In this document: positions 1-11,100 of the stretch, in pieces
Position numbering within the stretch: position 1 is the first letter of the stretch
Layout of the letters: each line of letters opens with the position of its first letter
Source: Prorocentrum cordatum
Lineage: Eukaryota; Sar; Dinophyceae; Prorocentrales; Prorocentraceae
DNA: 64,000 nucleotides
Direction: 5' to 3'
Assembly (NCBI GenBank): GCA_963575745.1
Contig: CAUYUJ010012581.1
Coordinates: 179,001 to 243,000, forward strand
The notes under the pieces: model-generated
Databases searched by the model: none
Seen by the model: only the letters and a program-made list of their open reading frames with translations
Told to the model about the DNA's origin: nothing
Position numbers and translations under genes: made by a program

Positions 1-4
1 CCGT

Positions 5-1258
5 TTGGCCGCTTGGATCCCACCACGGCTCCACGCGGGCACAGCGGTCATCGTCCAGGGTCAAGTCCACAACCCCATCAACGGCCTCCGAGGTATCGTA
101 CGGGGGCAGTCCAGCGAGCACCCCGGCCACTGGACCGTCACGCTGTCGTCTGGGGACACCGCCCACCTGAGATGCTCCAGTCTGACCGTCCCTGCACCTG
201 CGCTCCGCGCCGAGATGCCGTCCCCCAGTACGGGCGCACAGACCAAGGCCCAAACTCAGGGACCCCAGCCCGGCCCAGCAGTGGACCCACGCCACCGTAC
301 CTCAGCAGCACAGCGCCCTGACGTCACGGCAGCAGTACCCTGCAGGCCACCTGCGCTGACCGTCCCACCAGGCACCCGCGCCCAGACTGAACGCACAGCT
401 GACTGTGAAGTCGGACTCCGAGACTCACGCGACGACGGCGCCGACGACCACTACCTCCACCACGACCTCGGGGCGCAAGCGCCCGTGGGCTTCTGGGGCC
501 CGATCGGGTGCACAGCCGACGGCCCCAGCTACGGCCCCCCTACGGCCGGCCCCTCTGCGGCGAAGCCCGTGAGCAGCAGCGTCGCCGCTGGGAGGCAGGA
601 CGCCGACCCTAACGGCCGCAATTTCCAGGGTGCGGACACGCTGCGAGAGGTCGCGGAGATGCTGTCGCACTTGAAGGAGCAGGACCTGCTCCAACGACTG
701 GAGGCTGAGGAGCGCTCCGACAGGAGGAGGCTGAGGAGGCTGAGAGCCAAACGCAAGGCCGCAGCAGCCGCCAAGGGGGGCGGCGGGGACGCCGCGCAGG
801 CCCAGGAGGAGCCACCCTACCAGGATGCTCCGGCTCCTGCGCTCCGCCGGGCCAAGCGGATCCTCTTGTCATGGGTGTTGGCCGCGTACCTGCCGCCTCT
901 TGTGGCGGTCCCCGACCGCCGCCCCGCTAGGCACACCCACTGGTTCCGCGAAGCTGGACCACAGTACGACGGACCGAGAAAGGCCGACGCGCAGCCGACT
1001 GCCCACCGATGCATCGAGCTCCGCCTATGGAGTCTGAGAGCTCCTGGCCCCCGCCCGACTCTGGCCCGCAGTTCGGACATGCTCCTAACCTGCGTGGACG
1101 CGGCCCTCGGCCTCCCGCACGGCCGCACAGCAGGCCTCATCCACCGCGCCACTCTCAAGCGTCTGCGCACTGATACTGTTTTCCTTCTTCAGTTTCTCAC
1201 GTGGTCCGACGCTTTTGAAGAACGCTGGGGCTTCTCATTCACTTTGCCCTCATCCTGA
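5..1258 (+). CDS. Partial hypothetical protein with SH3-like N-terminal motif and coiled coil
   Basis: The ORF is open to the left edge of the window, so the true start is probably upstream; the first usable codon is TTG, not ATG. Residues about 12-63 have the spacing of a small SH3-like beta-barrel: GTAVIVQG, then NGLRGIVRG, WTVTLSSGD and a final SSLTV. I associate this pattern with many short dinoflagellate proteins. Residues about 70-210 are Pro/Ala/Thr-rich and probably disordered. Residues about 212-255 are charged and Leu/Glu/Arg-rich (LREVAEMLSHLKEQDLLQRL), a likely coiled coil. The last 14 codons lie in a 58-bp sequence that is repeated 275 bp downstream, so the annotated end may be an intron or a rearranged sequence rather than the native C-terminus. 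A pyrimidine tract ending in CAG near 1193 could be a splice acceptor. No catalytic motif is visible and the function is unknown. Confidence 0.4.
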   Translation: MAAWIPPRLHAGTAVIVQGQVHNPINGLRGIVRGQSSEHPGHWTVTLSSGDTAHLRCSSLTVPAPALRAEMPSPSTGAQTKAQTQGPQPGPAVDPRHRTSAAQRPDVTAAVPCRPPALTVPPGTRAQTERTADCEVGLRDSRDDGADDHYLHHDLGAQAPVGFWGPIGCTADGPSYGPPTAGPSAAKPVSSSVAAGRQDADPNGRNFQGADTLREVAEMLSHLKEQDLLQRLEAEERSDRRRLRRLRAKRKAAAAAKGGGGDAAQAQEEPPYQDAPAPALRRAKRILLSWVLAAYLPPLVAVPDRRPARHTHWFREAGPQYDGPRKADAQPTAHRCIELRLWSLRAPGPRPTLARSSDMLLTCVDAALGLPHGRTAGLIHRATLKRLRTDTVFLLQFLTWSDAFEERWGFSFTLPSS

Positions 1259-1549
1259 CCAGCGTGGTACGGCCAGCATGATGTTTGTATGTGCCAATCT
1301 TGAGTTTATACTTGTTTCTGGTAAGCCTGTTGTACAGTCGTTGGTGCGTACTCTTCACACGCAGTATAGATGTATTTGTTGTCCCTCCTTCCTGAATGTG
1401 GTGACGTTAACCCGGCCGGCCACCTTCGCTATCTACTGCTTGGCTTTCAGAGCAAATAGGCGGGAAAAAATGCGCTGTACTTTTCAAGAGCGAAGAACGC
1501 TGGGGCTTCTCATTCACTTTGCCCTCATCCTGACCAGCGCGGTACGGCC
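1217..1549. repeat. 58-bp direct repeat pair (1217-1274 and 1492-1549)
   Basis: Two 58-bp copies begin GAAGAACGCTGGGG and end GGTACGGCC. They differ at one base (T/C in AGCGTGG versus AGCGCGG) and are 275 bp apart. The spacer is more AT-rich than its surroundings. The arrangement could be a recent local duplication or a footprint of an insertion. Confidence 0.85.
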
Positions 1550-1734
1550 TCGCCCTCGCCGCAAGTGCGCGTCCTGCCTTGCTCACCCGGGCGCTGTTCC
1601 CTGGTGCGCCGTGCCTGCTGGCGGGGGTGGCGGCTTCAGCCCCACCCCACGCACCCGAGCCATCACGCCATGTCTTGTCCGCCATGTCGTAGCGGGTGCA
1701 TCCGCTGTGAGGGCCTCCTCTGCACCCTTGCACT

Positions 1735-2100
1735 GTCTCTGCCTGTGCGCATGCTGGGCCATACGGCTCCCAGCATGTGCACCTTTTCCTCAGCGCGTCT
1801 GGCGCTCTCTGCCGTCCGCCGCCTGGCCGCGGACTCTGTCTCTGTGCGCACTGTGCTGGGCCATGCGGCTCCCAGCTGGTGCACCTTTTCCTCGGCGCGT
1901 CTGGCGCCTCTCTGCCGTCCGCCGCCTGGCCGCGGACTCTGTCACTTTCGAGGTCCGTCAATGGGGGCTAAAGGTTAGCTGGCAGCGGCTGGTGCCGCTG
2001 TGCTGTCGGCTAGCTTGTGCCGCTCCTGTTGGGGTTCTCGGCCTGTGCGCACTGCGCTGGGCCATACGGCTCCCAGCTGGTGCACCTTTTCTCTTTTCGC
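1735..2100. repeat. 102-bp imperfect tandem repeat, 2 full plus 1 partial copy
   Basis: Copies begin GCTGGGCCATACGGCTCCC at 1753, 1855 and 2056. The first two share the whole unit, including CCGCCTGGCCGCGGACTCTG. The third keeps only about 45 bp. All three reading frames stay largely open across it, which explains several overlapping short ORFs that are probably not genes. Confidence 0.8.
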
Positions 2101-2348
2101 CAGCCCGTGCGACCGCGAGGCGGCGCAGGCTTCGCTGGGAGCGCGCACCGTGTCCGCACTTGCCGGGGGGGGGAAGGGAACCGAGTCAAAGGAGGAGCAT
2201 GCTGGAAGAGGGGGGCGGGCGGAGAGAGTCTCCCCAGAGCTGTCGCGGCTCTGTCCGACCGCGGTCCTGGTGCGCACGCTCTCGTAGGCCTCGAGACCCC
2301 TCGAAGCGTCTCCTCCAATGGGTTGCTCGGACTGGTCCGGAGTTGTAG

Positions 2349-2480
2349 TTCCTCGGGGGTCGCAGCTGATCGCCGCTAGATTATCTCTTTTATTTCCTCG
2401 GGGGTCGCAGCTGATCGCCGCTATGTTGTCTCTTTATTTCCTCGGGGGTCGCAGCTGATCGCCGCTGTGATCTCTATTTG
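2349..2480. repeat. 44-45-bp tandem repeat, three copies
   Basis: TTCCTCGGGGGTCGCAGCTG recurs at 2349, 2394 and 2438, each followed by ATCGCCGCT and a more AT-rich tail. Weaker related words (CCTCGGGGGTGTGG, CTCCTCGGGGTCCCACAGG) continue to about 2670. Confidence 0.85.
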
Positions 2481-4125
2481 TCGGTTAGTGTCTCCATCTC
2501 CGTCGCGAGCGTGTACCTCGGGGGTGTGGCTAGCCACGGTCTGGGGTGATATGGGCATTTGCTCCTCGAGGGGGCGGATGCCGTCCGCGCCAGGCGCGTG
2601 CTGCGGTTCCTCCTCGTGGCCCGCCCTGGGGTCCATAGCATCTGCTGCTCCTCGGGGTCCCACAGGATCGCAGCTGACCGTCGCTGAGAGTTCCATTGTC
2701 CCTACTGTCGGTCGCAGAGGCTCCTGGGCGGCCCCGCGAAGGGGGGAGGGGGGTGGCGCGAGGGGGACAGGGGTCATGATGGGGTCTGGGGTGGGGATGG
2801 CCGGAGTCTGGCCCCTACCCCCCCCCCCGACCTGCACGATCAGCTCCCTTATCTGTCGTCCCCTTCGGGTCCGCCACCTCTTCCCTCAGTAGGCATCGTC
2901 TGGGGTGAGTCGAGAGCATCCCTGGGGGTCTGTCGCCTCGTCTCGTCCCTTTCTGGATTGCCATCGCATCCCGAGGAGCAGAGCATCTGTGCTGGTTCAG
3001 GATCGCTGTGTGCCGCTGCTGGGGGCATCATGGTCACAACTGGCGCTGGATCCTGATCTGCCCCGCTGGGGGAGGGGGGCTGCTGTCTGTGAGGAGTCTG
3101 GATATGATTGGGGTCCGAGGGGAGTTCGACCGTGGCCAGTGCCTGGGTTCCCTCGCCATGCACTGAGTGGTCCCCGCCTCCGTCGGTGTGATCCGATCGA
3201 TCCGTTTCCCCGCCCTCCATTCGGCGCAGATGGTGAAGGGCAGGCCCACCAGGCCTTGAGCCAGCTTGAGCCAGCTACGGACTGGTGGGGATACGCGAAG
3301 CGTCAACAGTTCAATCGTAAAACACTGGAGTACCACAGGACAGCCCCGCCAAGGCATGGACACTACCAGGTGCCAGATTGAGCCACCCCCCTGCGAGGCC
3401 ATACAGACACCCACACACACGGCCCACCAAGCCCAACCGAACCGATGGAGGGCGGTGGAACGTAAATCCGGTGAAGAGATAGGCAGCCATCTGCAGAGAG
3501 GTCACGCGGGGGGAACAGTTCCACACTACAAGGCAAGCAGTCCAGATCTAGATCTCCGACGGTCTTGTCTCACGACGTTCACTGAGAAGCCGCGATGTGC
3601 GAGCCCAAAACAGGGTGGATAATACCGCACTCTGAGAAAGATGCGCATTTTGACAGCTGCAGTCTTACAACTGACGCCCAGAAACCGTACGATGAGAAGT
3701 GGCTTGGCCCTGGAGCAACAAATCGTCGCCGTCGACGAAAGGCATGCGCGGAAATGCGCCAGCCGTCCGGGGGCCCGAAAGCATGCCCTGAATCCCCGAA
3801 AATGGAAACCCATACATATAGATTGATATACATACATATATTTACTAGAGCCATGGTGTGCGCTTCGCGCGCGCTCAAGTTCTAGCTAGGCTTTATAGGC
3901 TAACTCGTGTAATATCATTTTGGTCGCTTCTTGCGTCCAAGGACTCCCTTGGAGGCCCTGCGCAAGCCTCGGAATCGTATAGAAGGGGAAGTGCGGAAAC
4001 GCTGAAATCATTAATTTCCCTTAGGTATGCAGCGATTTGGGGGCCCTCAAACGTTTCCTGGGTTCTGTGCTAGATTAGACCAGGGGCCAAACAGGGAATT
4101 GTGGGACTTCCATGTTTTTCCAGTT
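2481..4125. other. Unassigned GC-rich sequence with no recognisable gene
   Basis: Short minus-strand ORFs (for example 2421-2837, 2849-3220 and 3034-3420) are Pro/Asp/Gly-rich and in different frames, with no motif. They may be exons of an unknown gene or chance. An AT-rich patch with TACATATA words lies at about 3810-3845. Confidence 0.5.
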
Positions 4126-5145
4126 CCTCGGCGCTGTTCGGCGCTGTTTTTTGTGTGCCTCGCGGGTCCCCTGGGGCGTGGGATCTTCCGGACCCCCTGG
4201 GGCGTCTGGAGGCCTGGAGAGCCGTCGGAAGGGTGTCTCGGGCTGCGCGGGAGCGCGTTGGGCCGTTCTTCACGTTCTGGGGCTCCTTGGGGTCGTCACG
4301 GGCTGTCCTTCGGCGTCTTGGGGTCTCCCCCCCGGGGAAGCCGGGAGGCGCGGTAGCGGCACGATGTCAGGGAATGTGTGGGACCACCGAGTAGGAGTCC
4401 CACTTTGAAAAAAAGGTAATTCTGGGAATCCCCACTTTGTTTTCAAAATCCTCGACCTTCGAGGGTTGGAAGCGGGAAAACGTGAGAAGGCGAAAAACAT
4501 TAGAAAAACCATCGGAAGTCAACGATTTTACCCTCTTTGGGCTCTCTCAGGACGGCTCTCGCAGCTCTCTTGGGCTGTTCTTGGAGCCTCGTCGGGGTCT
4601 TTTTGGTGCCTCTCAGGGATCGGGGGTGTGTTGGGGGCCTCTGGAGGGTCCCGGAGGCCTCTCGGAGGTCTCTGGAAGCCTCCTGCTCGGCCTGTTCTGG
4701 GGTGGTCTGGGGCTGTCCTGGGCGCCTCTTCGGCAAACTTGGAGCCTTCTTGGCCCGTCTTGGGGCCGTCCTGCGGGTCTCTTGGGTGGTCTTGGGGCGG
4801 TCTTGGGAGTCTCTTCGGCGCTCTTGGACCGTTGGAAGCTCGAAAACGCGAGCAACCAGAAACATGGAAAAAAGCAATGAGAATCTACGATTTTGGCCTC
4901 TTCGGGCGGTCCCGGGGCGCCTCTCGGACCTCTCCTGGGGTCTCTTGGAGGTTACCTGGGAGCCTCGAGATCCGTCGGAAGGCTGACTTGGGCTGCTTGG
5001 GAGCGTCTTGGACCATGCTTTCGCATTCTGGGCGCTCCTGGGAGTCGTCTAAAGCCCTTCTGGAGCGCTGTGGAGGCTCCCCGGAACGCCCGGGGGAGCG
5101 GTACCGGGAGCGTCCCCGAGATGAGGCGGGGAGGTGTGGCACCCA
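4126..5145 (+). repeat. CTTGGGGCC-type degenerate repeat field 1
   Basis: The stretch is made of irregular 9-11-bp words such as TCTTGGGGC, CTCTTGGG and GGAGCCTC. It is punctuated twice by an A-rich core (about 4430-4520 and 4830-4890) with GGTTGGAAGC followed by GAAAA and CGTGAGAA or CGCGAGCA. Open frames across it translate as Trp/Gly/Leu/Ser low-complexity sequence and are not credible genes. Similar fields occur at about 18.3, 20.95, 22.4, 29.7, 37.5 and 47.5 kb, with a reverse-oriented one at 6.5 kb. Confidence 0.75.
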
Positions 5146-5188
5146 GGGCCGGGGGGGGCGGTATTTATTTATATTACATATACAAACA

Positions 5189-5230
5189 CGACGACGACAA
5201 TGGCGACGACGACAACGACGACGACGAGCT
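5189..5230 (+). repeat. ACG-rich microsatellite
   Basis: Interrupted ACGACGACG run with CAATGG and CAACG interruptions. Confidence 0.85.
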
Positions 5231-6490
5231 GTAGAAGAGGACGAATGAGAGCATGAGGAGCAGCAGCATCAAGGCAAAACCAACGGGAGAAGCATCACGC
5301 CTCAGCCGGGCGACCGCTTGCGGGTTGGACAACGTGGCAGAGGCTGCGGCTGCTGCTGCTGCCTGCGGACCCTCCTCGCCTCACCCCCTCCATTCCCCTC
5401 TCCTCCCCTCTCCTCCCCTCTACACCCTGCGAAATGCTTTAGAAATCATGGGTTCAGTAATTCATAGTCTCAGAATTTGAATAAAAACCCAGAGTGTCTA
5501 GTCAAATCTTAGGATGTACATTGAAACATTAAGAATAATCGAGACTCTGGCCGAAAAGTTGGGTTTTCTTAAGCATCGCCTGGAGTGTACTCCTCTCCCA
5601 CGCTTGTGCTGCACACCCCTCCCACTCCCCTCCCCTCGCGCCTGTTCTCACATCCAGCCTCCTCCCTCCAACAAACACTCCCTCCACCCTTTCCTCCCCT
5701 CACTCCTCATCCCCGTCCTCTCCACCCCACCTCCCTCCTCCATCCAACATCCACGTTCTGCTACCTCCCACGCTACCCACCCTGCGCACTTGGTGCACAG
5801 CCTCCAAAGGCTGTCGTTGACTGTTCCTTCTTCGACGCGTCAACGCACTCCTTCCAACTCCTCTTTTTCCTACGCCTCCCCCTCCGCTTCTACCCTTCCA
5901 TATCCTCCTCGTCCCCCTCCTCCTTCTCCTCCTCCTCCGCCTCGTCCTCATCTTCATCGTCCTCCATGTGTTCCCACTCCGCTCGGGGCCCGTGCAAAAA
6001 TGTCTCCCGAGCAGCCTCTGGAGGAGCGCCCGAGACTGGCCGCACACATGGGAGCCGAGAGCCCATACCAAGACCGCAAATCCTGTGCCCGAGTTTCTGT
6101 GGCCTCTTCTCGGCGGCGAGCGAGGCGGGGAAGTGAGGAGGAGAAGGTCCTTCAAGAAGGCGGCGGGACGTCTCAGAAGCGCCCGCGTCTTCCGAGAAGC
6201 GTGCTGCGCCTTCGGGGAGGGCTTGGACAATGTCTGCGAAGGCTGGGGGACCTCCGAGCCTTCTGAAAAGGCCCGCCCCTTCTCACTTCCCCCCCTCGCC
6301 AGCCGCCGATCTTCAGTGGTGCCGATGACGCAAAAACTTGCACTGTGCCGATGATTTGGGGTCGTCGCCACCCTTGGTCCCACCAGCCTTCTGGTTCAAG
6401 GCGCTGCCTGTTCCAACCCTCATGTCCCAGTTCGGGAAGGCCATACCCCCGTTAATGGATTTGGAGGGGGGGCGAGCGGTCAGAGCGTAC
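5231..6490. other. Pyrimidine-rich unassigned region
   Basis: From 5370 to about 5990 the plus strand is strongly C/T-rich (CCCTCTCCTCCCCTC, CTCCTCCTCCGCCTCGTCC). The complementary ORF is poly-Arg/Gly-like and low complexity. The remainder to 6490 has no recognisable coding motif. Confidence 0.55.
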
Positions 6491-6965
6491 AAGATTGTCC
6501 AAGATAGCTCCACGATGGACTCAAATAGCCCAAGCTGGCATCTAGGATGGCACAAGATGCCCGAAGATGGCTCGAAGTAAACTCCATCCGCCTCCAAGAG
6601 GCCCAAGACGGCCCCAAGTGGCGACGGAACTTCCCAAAAAGAGCACGAGAACACAAAATCTGAAACAACTAGAATGTTTCAATGACTTGCGCCTTCCCGT
6701 CTTTTCGCTTCCGACTGGCTGCTGGAGCCTCAAGGTGCCACCTTGAGACCCCAAAAAATGCCCTGGCCACCCGTGGCCTGTGGATATCGGGCCTCAAGGT
6801 GCCACCTGTGGCCACCTTTTACCTTGAGGTCTCAAGGTGCCGCCTGTGGCCTTGCCACCCAGTGACTCCAAGATCGCCCAGGCTCCAAGGCGGTCCCAAG
6901 AACGCCCAACAGGGCCCCAGGAGGGACCCGCAAAGGCTTCAAGAGATGAACAGACTTCAAGAGAT
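6491..6965 (-). repeat. Reverse-oriented CTTGGGGCC-type repeat with palindromes
   Basis: Words such as CCCAAGACGGCCCCAAG and GATGGCACAAGATG are the reverse complement of the family seen at 4.1 and 22.4 kb. The A-rich core also appears reversed near 6680-6715. A perfect 19-bp palindrome, CTCAAGGTGCCACCTTGAG, lies at 6729-6747, and related CTCAAGGTGCC arms follow to 6840. Confidence 0.7.
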
Positions 6966-6974
6966 GAACAGACT
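6936..6974 (+). repeat. 18-bp tandem duplication
   Basis: CTTCAAGAGATGAACAGA occurs twice in direct succession. Confidence 0.85.
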
Positions 6975-8110
6975 GATTTTCACGGAACCGTGCTGAACGG
7001 TGCCGTCTCCTCTGCCATTAAGAGAAGGGAAGCCGCACTCAGATCGTCAAGGGGTTGGGACATTTCGGGTGCACCACTTGGAAGCTTTCAGGCCAGGTTG
7101 GCCTCGGGCGGATGGCCCGAGATGTCCTGCGATGGCCTCCCAGATGGCGCAAGATGTTCCCAAGTGGGTGAATATGGCATCCACGAGGGTTCCAAGAGGC
7201 CCAATGACGGTGGTGCTAATTGGCGCGAGCCTTGCACAGAAGTCTCAGAAGCCCTGGACAACGGACAGCAACTGAAAATAGTGCAACCTGGCGCGGGCTA
7301 CGGACAGAAATATCAGAAGCCCGGTACAACGGACAGCCACCGAGAGTTGTGCGAGGAGGAAGGCGAACCTCTGAAACGCCCGAACATACTTAAAAGTTCG
7401 CTGACGACATGGCTCTCGGAGTCGCCACCGTCGCCAACCAAGACCACGGCCCCAAGAGAAACTACACCTGCCGTTTCCGCTCATCCCCCCTCCATCTACC
7501 CTTTGTCTCCTCCAAGCCTTGCCTCCCCGCCAACTCCCGCGTGGCTAGGACGTGATACCTCGAACAATTCATCGCGGTGATTTTCATGACCCGGAATAGC
7601 TAGCAGCAGGCAGCATGGGAAGATCGACTGCATCCGCGCTACGATCGCAAGGTGCCGAGAAGCAGCTTTTTTGCCTGGACACGCATAATCCCCGCAACGT
7701 GTTCACATGATGTCTCATGTTCAGGGGGCCCCGCTGAAGCCATGGCGAGGAGAAAAATGCCCGTTGAGCTAGCAATAAGGCAACCCTGAAGGAAGGAGGC
7801 CGGCCCGCCAGCCGACGCGCGCGCGCAGCCGCAGGCTCGCTCCCTTCCTTATCCCCTAGAGCCTACACAGCTTCAACAGCAACAGAACAGTCAAGCAGTG
7901 CAAAGCGAAGGGAGCAAGGGGCAGCGGGATGGTGGCGCGGAAAAGAGTGCATTGGCTCCCCCCGCGGCGGGGCGTGAAGAGTCGCTCCGACCCCCCACCC
8001 ACCCAGCCTGCACACATGCACAGCCACAGGAGCCAATCGCAAAAAAAACGGCAACTGTGGCTGCCGAGGGGCAAGAGACCGAAACAACCTGGCGAACCCC
8101 ACCAGAGCTA
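6975..8110. other. Unassigned sequence without convincing gene
   Basis: The 247-residue plus ORF over 6837-7580 starts in repeat DNA and has no motif. A short diverged direct repeat (CAGAAGCCC, then ACAACGGACAGC) occurs at about 7245 and 7312. The rest shows nothing I recognise. Confidence 0.45.
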
Positions 8111-8114
8111 ATAT

Positions 8115-9193
8115 TTAATGCCAGCTCATACCACACAGTTCTTTTACACCTGATGCACCCACATCACGTTGGACGTGGGACCAATGCCGACGAAGTCGCA
8201 CTGGTCCTTCTTGCACACAATCATCTCCGCCAATATTCGCCCCAGCGCTGAGAATCATCCAGTCATCGCCGGTCCGCCAGTTCCATCGATACTGATCTCG
8301 CTGGCGACTATCATGCATCTCTCTTCCTTTGCCGGTGTTCCAAATGTCAGACCTGTCTTTGCCCTTGCCCTCGTCGACCGGCCTCGCCTTCGGCGTAGGT
8401 GGCGGCGGTCGCACGGGCACGGATGCGGAAGCACTCCGCAGCGCATCACTGGCATGATCATCGGAAACAAAATTTCCAGCGGGGACGTCTCCAGACCTTG
8501 TCCAAGCTCTCCCACTGGTCCATTCCTCTCCCCATGATTATTCTTCATGGTCGGTGGTCAATGTCTCACTGTACTCGTTCACGCTGAACCAGTACCATGT
8601 TCTGCAACTGCGAGTGATTTTCTGCTGACGACCCACGTGGACAAAGTACCCCTGGACGTTGCCGTCGGCGCCCCTGCCGGGGTGATCCAGCAGCGAATCC
8701 CAGCCGCCATCGCTCGCGCGGCCGCCTACATCGTCAACGGGCTCGTCGGCCCACAAGTGACCGATCCCGATCGTGCCACTCGGTAGGAACCATATGCGAC
8801 CTCCGATCACGCCCGGGGTCGCTGCCCGACGCGGCTGAGCCGGCGGGCACTGCGTTGCAAGGGGCAGGCCTGGAGGCCTGCCGCTCAGTCCAGCCAGTCC
8901 TAGCCCTTTCGGCGACATCCCCCGGGCGCCTCGAAGGCGCTCGAGCAATCCGCGAGCATCTCCACCCCGAAGCGGCAGAGCCAATCGGGGCATTGACGTC
9001 AGCTGGCGGGGTCACAAGGCCTGTGGAGGGCTGAGCAGCATCACTCGGCGCGGCTGGGTCAACAGGGGGCACCGGAGGAAGATCGGCCGTGCCGATCTCC
9101 TTCTTCAGTTTCTTTACATTGTTAATGAGACCGATGACATTGTCTGCGACAAAATATCCCTGGCGACTAATGGTCAGACGAAGACTGGCATTG
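8115..9193 (-). CDS. Unrecognised coding-like segments, possible exons
   Basis: Several minus-strand frames here look more like protein than the surrounding repeats. A segment upstream of 9072 reads FFPNASLRLTISRQGYF, then a Lys-rich helix VKKLKKEIG, then a Pro/Ala linker. Around 8830-8540 there is an aromatic-rich stretch (GRIWFLPSGTIGIGHLW, TWYWFSVNEYSE). Around 8380-8180 another has DQYRWNWRTGDDWMIL. The frames differ, so they would need splicing or frameshifts to join. I do not recognise the family. Together with the two upstream minus-strand segments they may be parts of one multi-exon gene. Confidence 0.3.
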
Positions 9194-9736
9194 GGGAAAA
9201 AACTGATCAGACGTTTGCATGAACTCTACGGCGAGCTGCATCGGCGCGTCACATCGTCTGGCAGGGCCCCGAACTTCACTGCCTACACCGTCGTCCCACG
9301 CGCGGAGCAGGTCAAACGATTTAATCGCGGACATGATCCGGCAATCCAACGCATATGCGTCGGTCAATATAGGATCACGGGCAAACCCTGTATCAGTCAA
9401 ATGTCTCCGTACTTCATTTCCAGGAAAAGCAACATGGAGCCCCCCTGCCATGAACCAGAACAAGAATATAACCTCGCCGACAGCCAGAAGTACTCGTCCC
9501 CCTCGTCTGTGAAACGGGATTCTGCTAATGGGTTCATCCCAAATTCTGTCCACATGCTGAGGCAATCCAGGCGGCACTCCGTGAAATATATATGTCTCTA
9601 ATGGCAACACATATGCTGGTGTGGTCAAGTACTCAAGCATAAACTGTAACACAACATTGATGGCGTCATGCCGAAAGATGAGTTCGTACTTCGTCGCTTC
9701 ATCTCTGCTCATCTGACATGCATCCCGAGATGGCAA
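9167..9736 (-). CDS. Unrecognised ORF with a hydrophobic segment
   Basis: The 189-residue minus-strand frame contains a possible membrane segment (LLAVGEVIFLFWFMAGGLHV, residues about 83-102) after a charged stretch (FHRRGGR). The N-terminal part (YELIFRHDAINVVLQFMLEY) is amphipathic and not low complexity. Its position between other coding-like minus-strand segments suggests an exon of a membrane protein gene. I considered a polycystin or other ion-channel fragment but saw no diagnostic motif. Boundaries are those of the open frame and are likely wrong at both ends. Confidence 0.3.
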   Translation of the reverse strand: MPSRDACQMSRDEATKYELIFRHDAINVVLQFMLEYLTTPAYVLPLETYIFHGVPPGLPQHVDRIWDEPISRIPFHRRGGRVLLAVGEVIFLFWFMAGGLHVAFPGNEVRRHLTDTGFARDPILTDAYALDCRIMSAIKSFDLLRAWDDGVGSEVRGPARRCDAPMQLAVEFMQTSDQFFPQCQSSSDH

Positions 9737-9739
9737 CTA

Positions 9740-10450
9740 GGTCAAGCCAAAACGGCAATGTTAATCCCGAGGAGTCCATCCTGCGACGCCGCGGCATGGC
9801 GCCGTCAGCCCGAGTGCCTCTTGACGCCTCTGCAAGCATTTCACGCCATGATCACTCCGCCAGGCCGGCTGGGCCGGTGACAAAGTGAAGCAATTGCATG
9901 ATAGTCAAAGTTTCCTATTATATTCGATGCGGGCGCATCAGCGCGTCTCAATTGCTTCGTTAGCGTCTCTGTCGTGAGGATGTCAGCACCAATGTCTGTC
10001 TTGCTCTTTGCCCACTGGTCCCAACCTTCTTATGGTTCCAGTTGTTTTGCACCGACGTGGTTCCAATCGAAAATGGCAGGAGCTGGACGTCGAAACGGGC
10101 GAGCGTATTGATCCACATCCGATGACCATATCAGCGGCCACCACTGTGCCGCAGTTGGCGCTTCTTCACCATTTGAGTTGGCATTGTGCTTCGACCAACT
10201 CACGCAACCAAGCTTCAACGGCTCCAGAAACTGAAAATAGGGTTCATGACGCGCTGGCGGCTGAGCCGCAGCGCTATCAGGTACCCAGGTCGGGACAGCT
10301 CCAGGCTGTCCACTGGAGAAGGTTTGACCCCCCTTAGCGAATGCGATGCGAACTCCATCATTGCTTGCAACCCATTTGCGCTGACACTGCTCTGCCTAAT
10401 TCAAGTTCACGAAAGCATTAACAGAGCTCTTTTTCATATTCCTCAACCTA
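9740..10450. other. Unassigned interval between possible minus-strand exons
   Basis: Short ORFs only (for example 10030-10218 minus). If the flanking segments are exons, this would be intronic or contain undetected small exons. Confidence 0.3.
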
Positions 10451-11100
10451 CCTGCAATCACAAGCGACTCGGTCTCCCTCTTTGGGGGATTAGTAACATA
10501 GGTAGCTAGCCCCAGACTTGTCCATGCACTGATCAGGGCGCCCTTGCCTCGCCCTGAAAGGTAACTCTTTTGAACATTGCGTTGGTACTGGACTTTGGCC
10601 AGACAAAGAAGACAATAGCCTAGCCCGGCCCGCGCGGAAGCAATTCTTGCACATGAATCTTCCATCGTCGGACCATGGCTTCATCATTATGAGAGCAAGC
10701 TCGTCGTCGTCGAGATCGCAATTATTACCAAAGACCCGTATTTCTTCATCTGAAAGTATCCACGTTCTGATTGAATCAGACGTGAAATCAACCTCGTATG
10801 CAGTCCATTCTTGAGGGAAGATGATCGACCAAACAACTTGTGGCTCAGGGCCCTGAGCCGACCCCAACTGAACGATTCGGGCCACGTCATTGAAACGCAC
10901 CTCTTCCTTCGTTACAAGCGCACCATCGCGGCAAATTCGATATCGAGGGCAATCCGTTACATGCCCATTATAGCAGAGACAATAGCAGAGACAAAAATAT
11001 CCGACGGCATACTTCCAGAATGGCAGAGCAGGCTGGTCGGCATCAGCAAGGCTCGGGCCCCCATTTGAGCGATTCCGTTGGATCATTCGCACAGCCATAA
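10451..11100 (-). CDS. Unrecognised coding-like exon(s), with a CxxC pair and plausible splice donor
   Basis: On the minus strand, a pyrimidine-rich CAG (about 11105) precedes a frame reading MAVRMIQRNRSNGG. It continues through a Cys/Tyr-rich hydrophobic stretch (YFCLCYCLCYNGH) and an acidic segment with FMCKNC. A second overlapping frame (YVTNPPKRETESLVIAG) ends exactly at a GTAGGT donor-like site, where the coding sense is lost. The two frames would need a small intron or an indel near 10610 to join. Non-repetitive, mixed composition supports real coding, but I cannot name the protein. Confidence 0.35.

Noticed and set aside
4466-5248. 260-residue plus ORF
   Set aside because: Lies in the CTTGGGGCC-type repeat; the Trp/Gly/Leu/Ser pattern is dictated by the repeat words.
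9167-9736. Polycystin or other ion-channel identity for the hydrophobic ORF
   Set aside because: One hydrophobic segment is present but no channel signature could be found.
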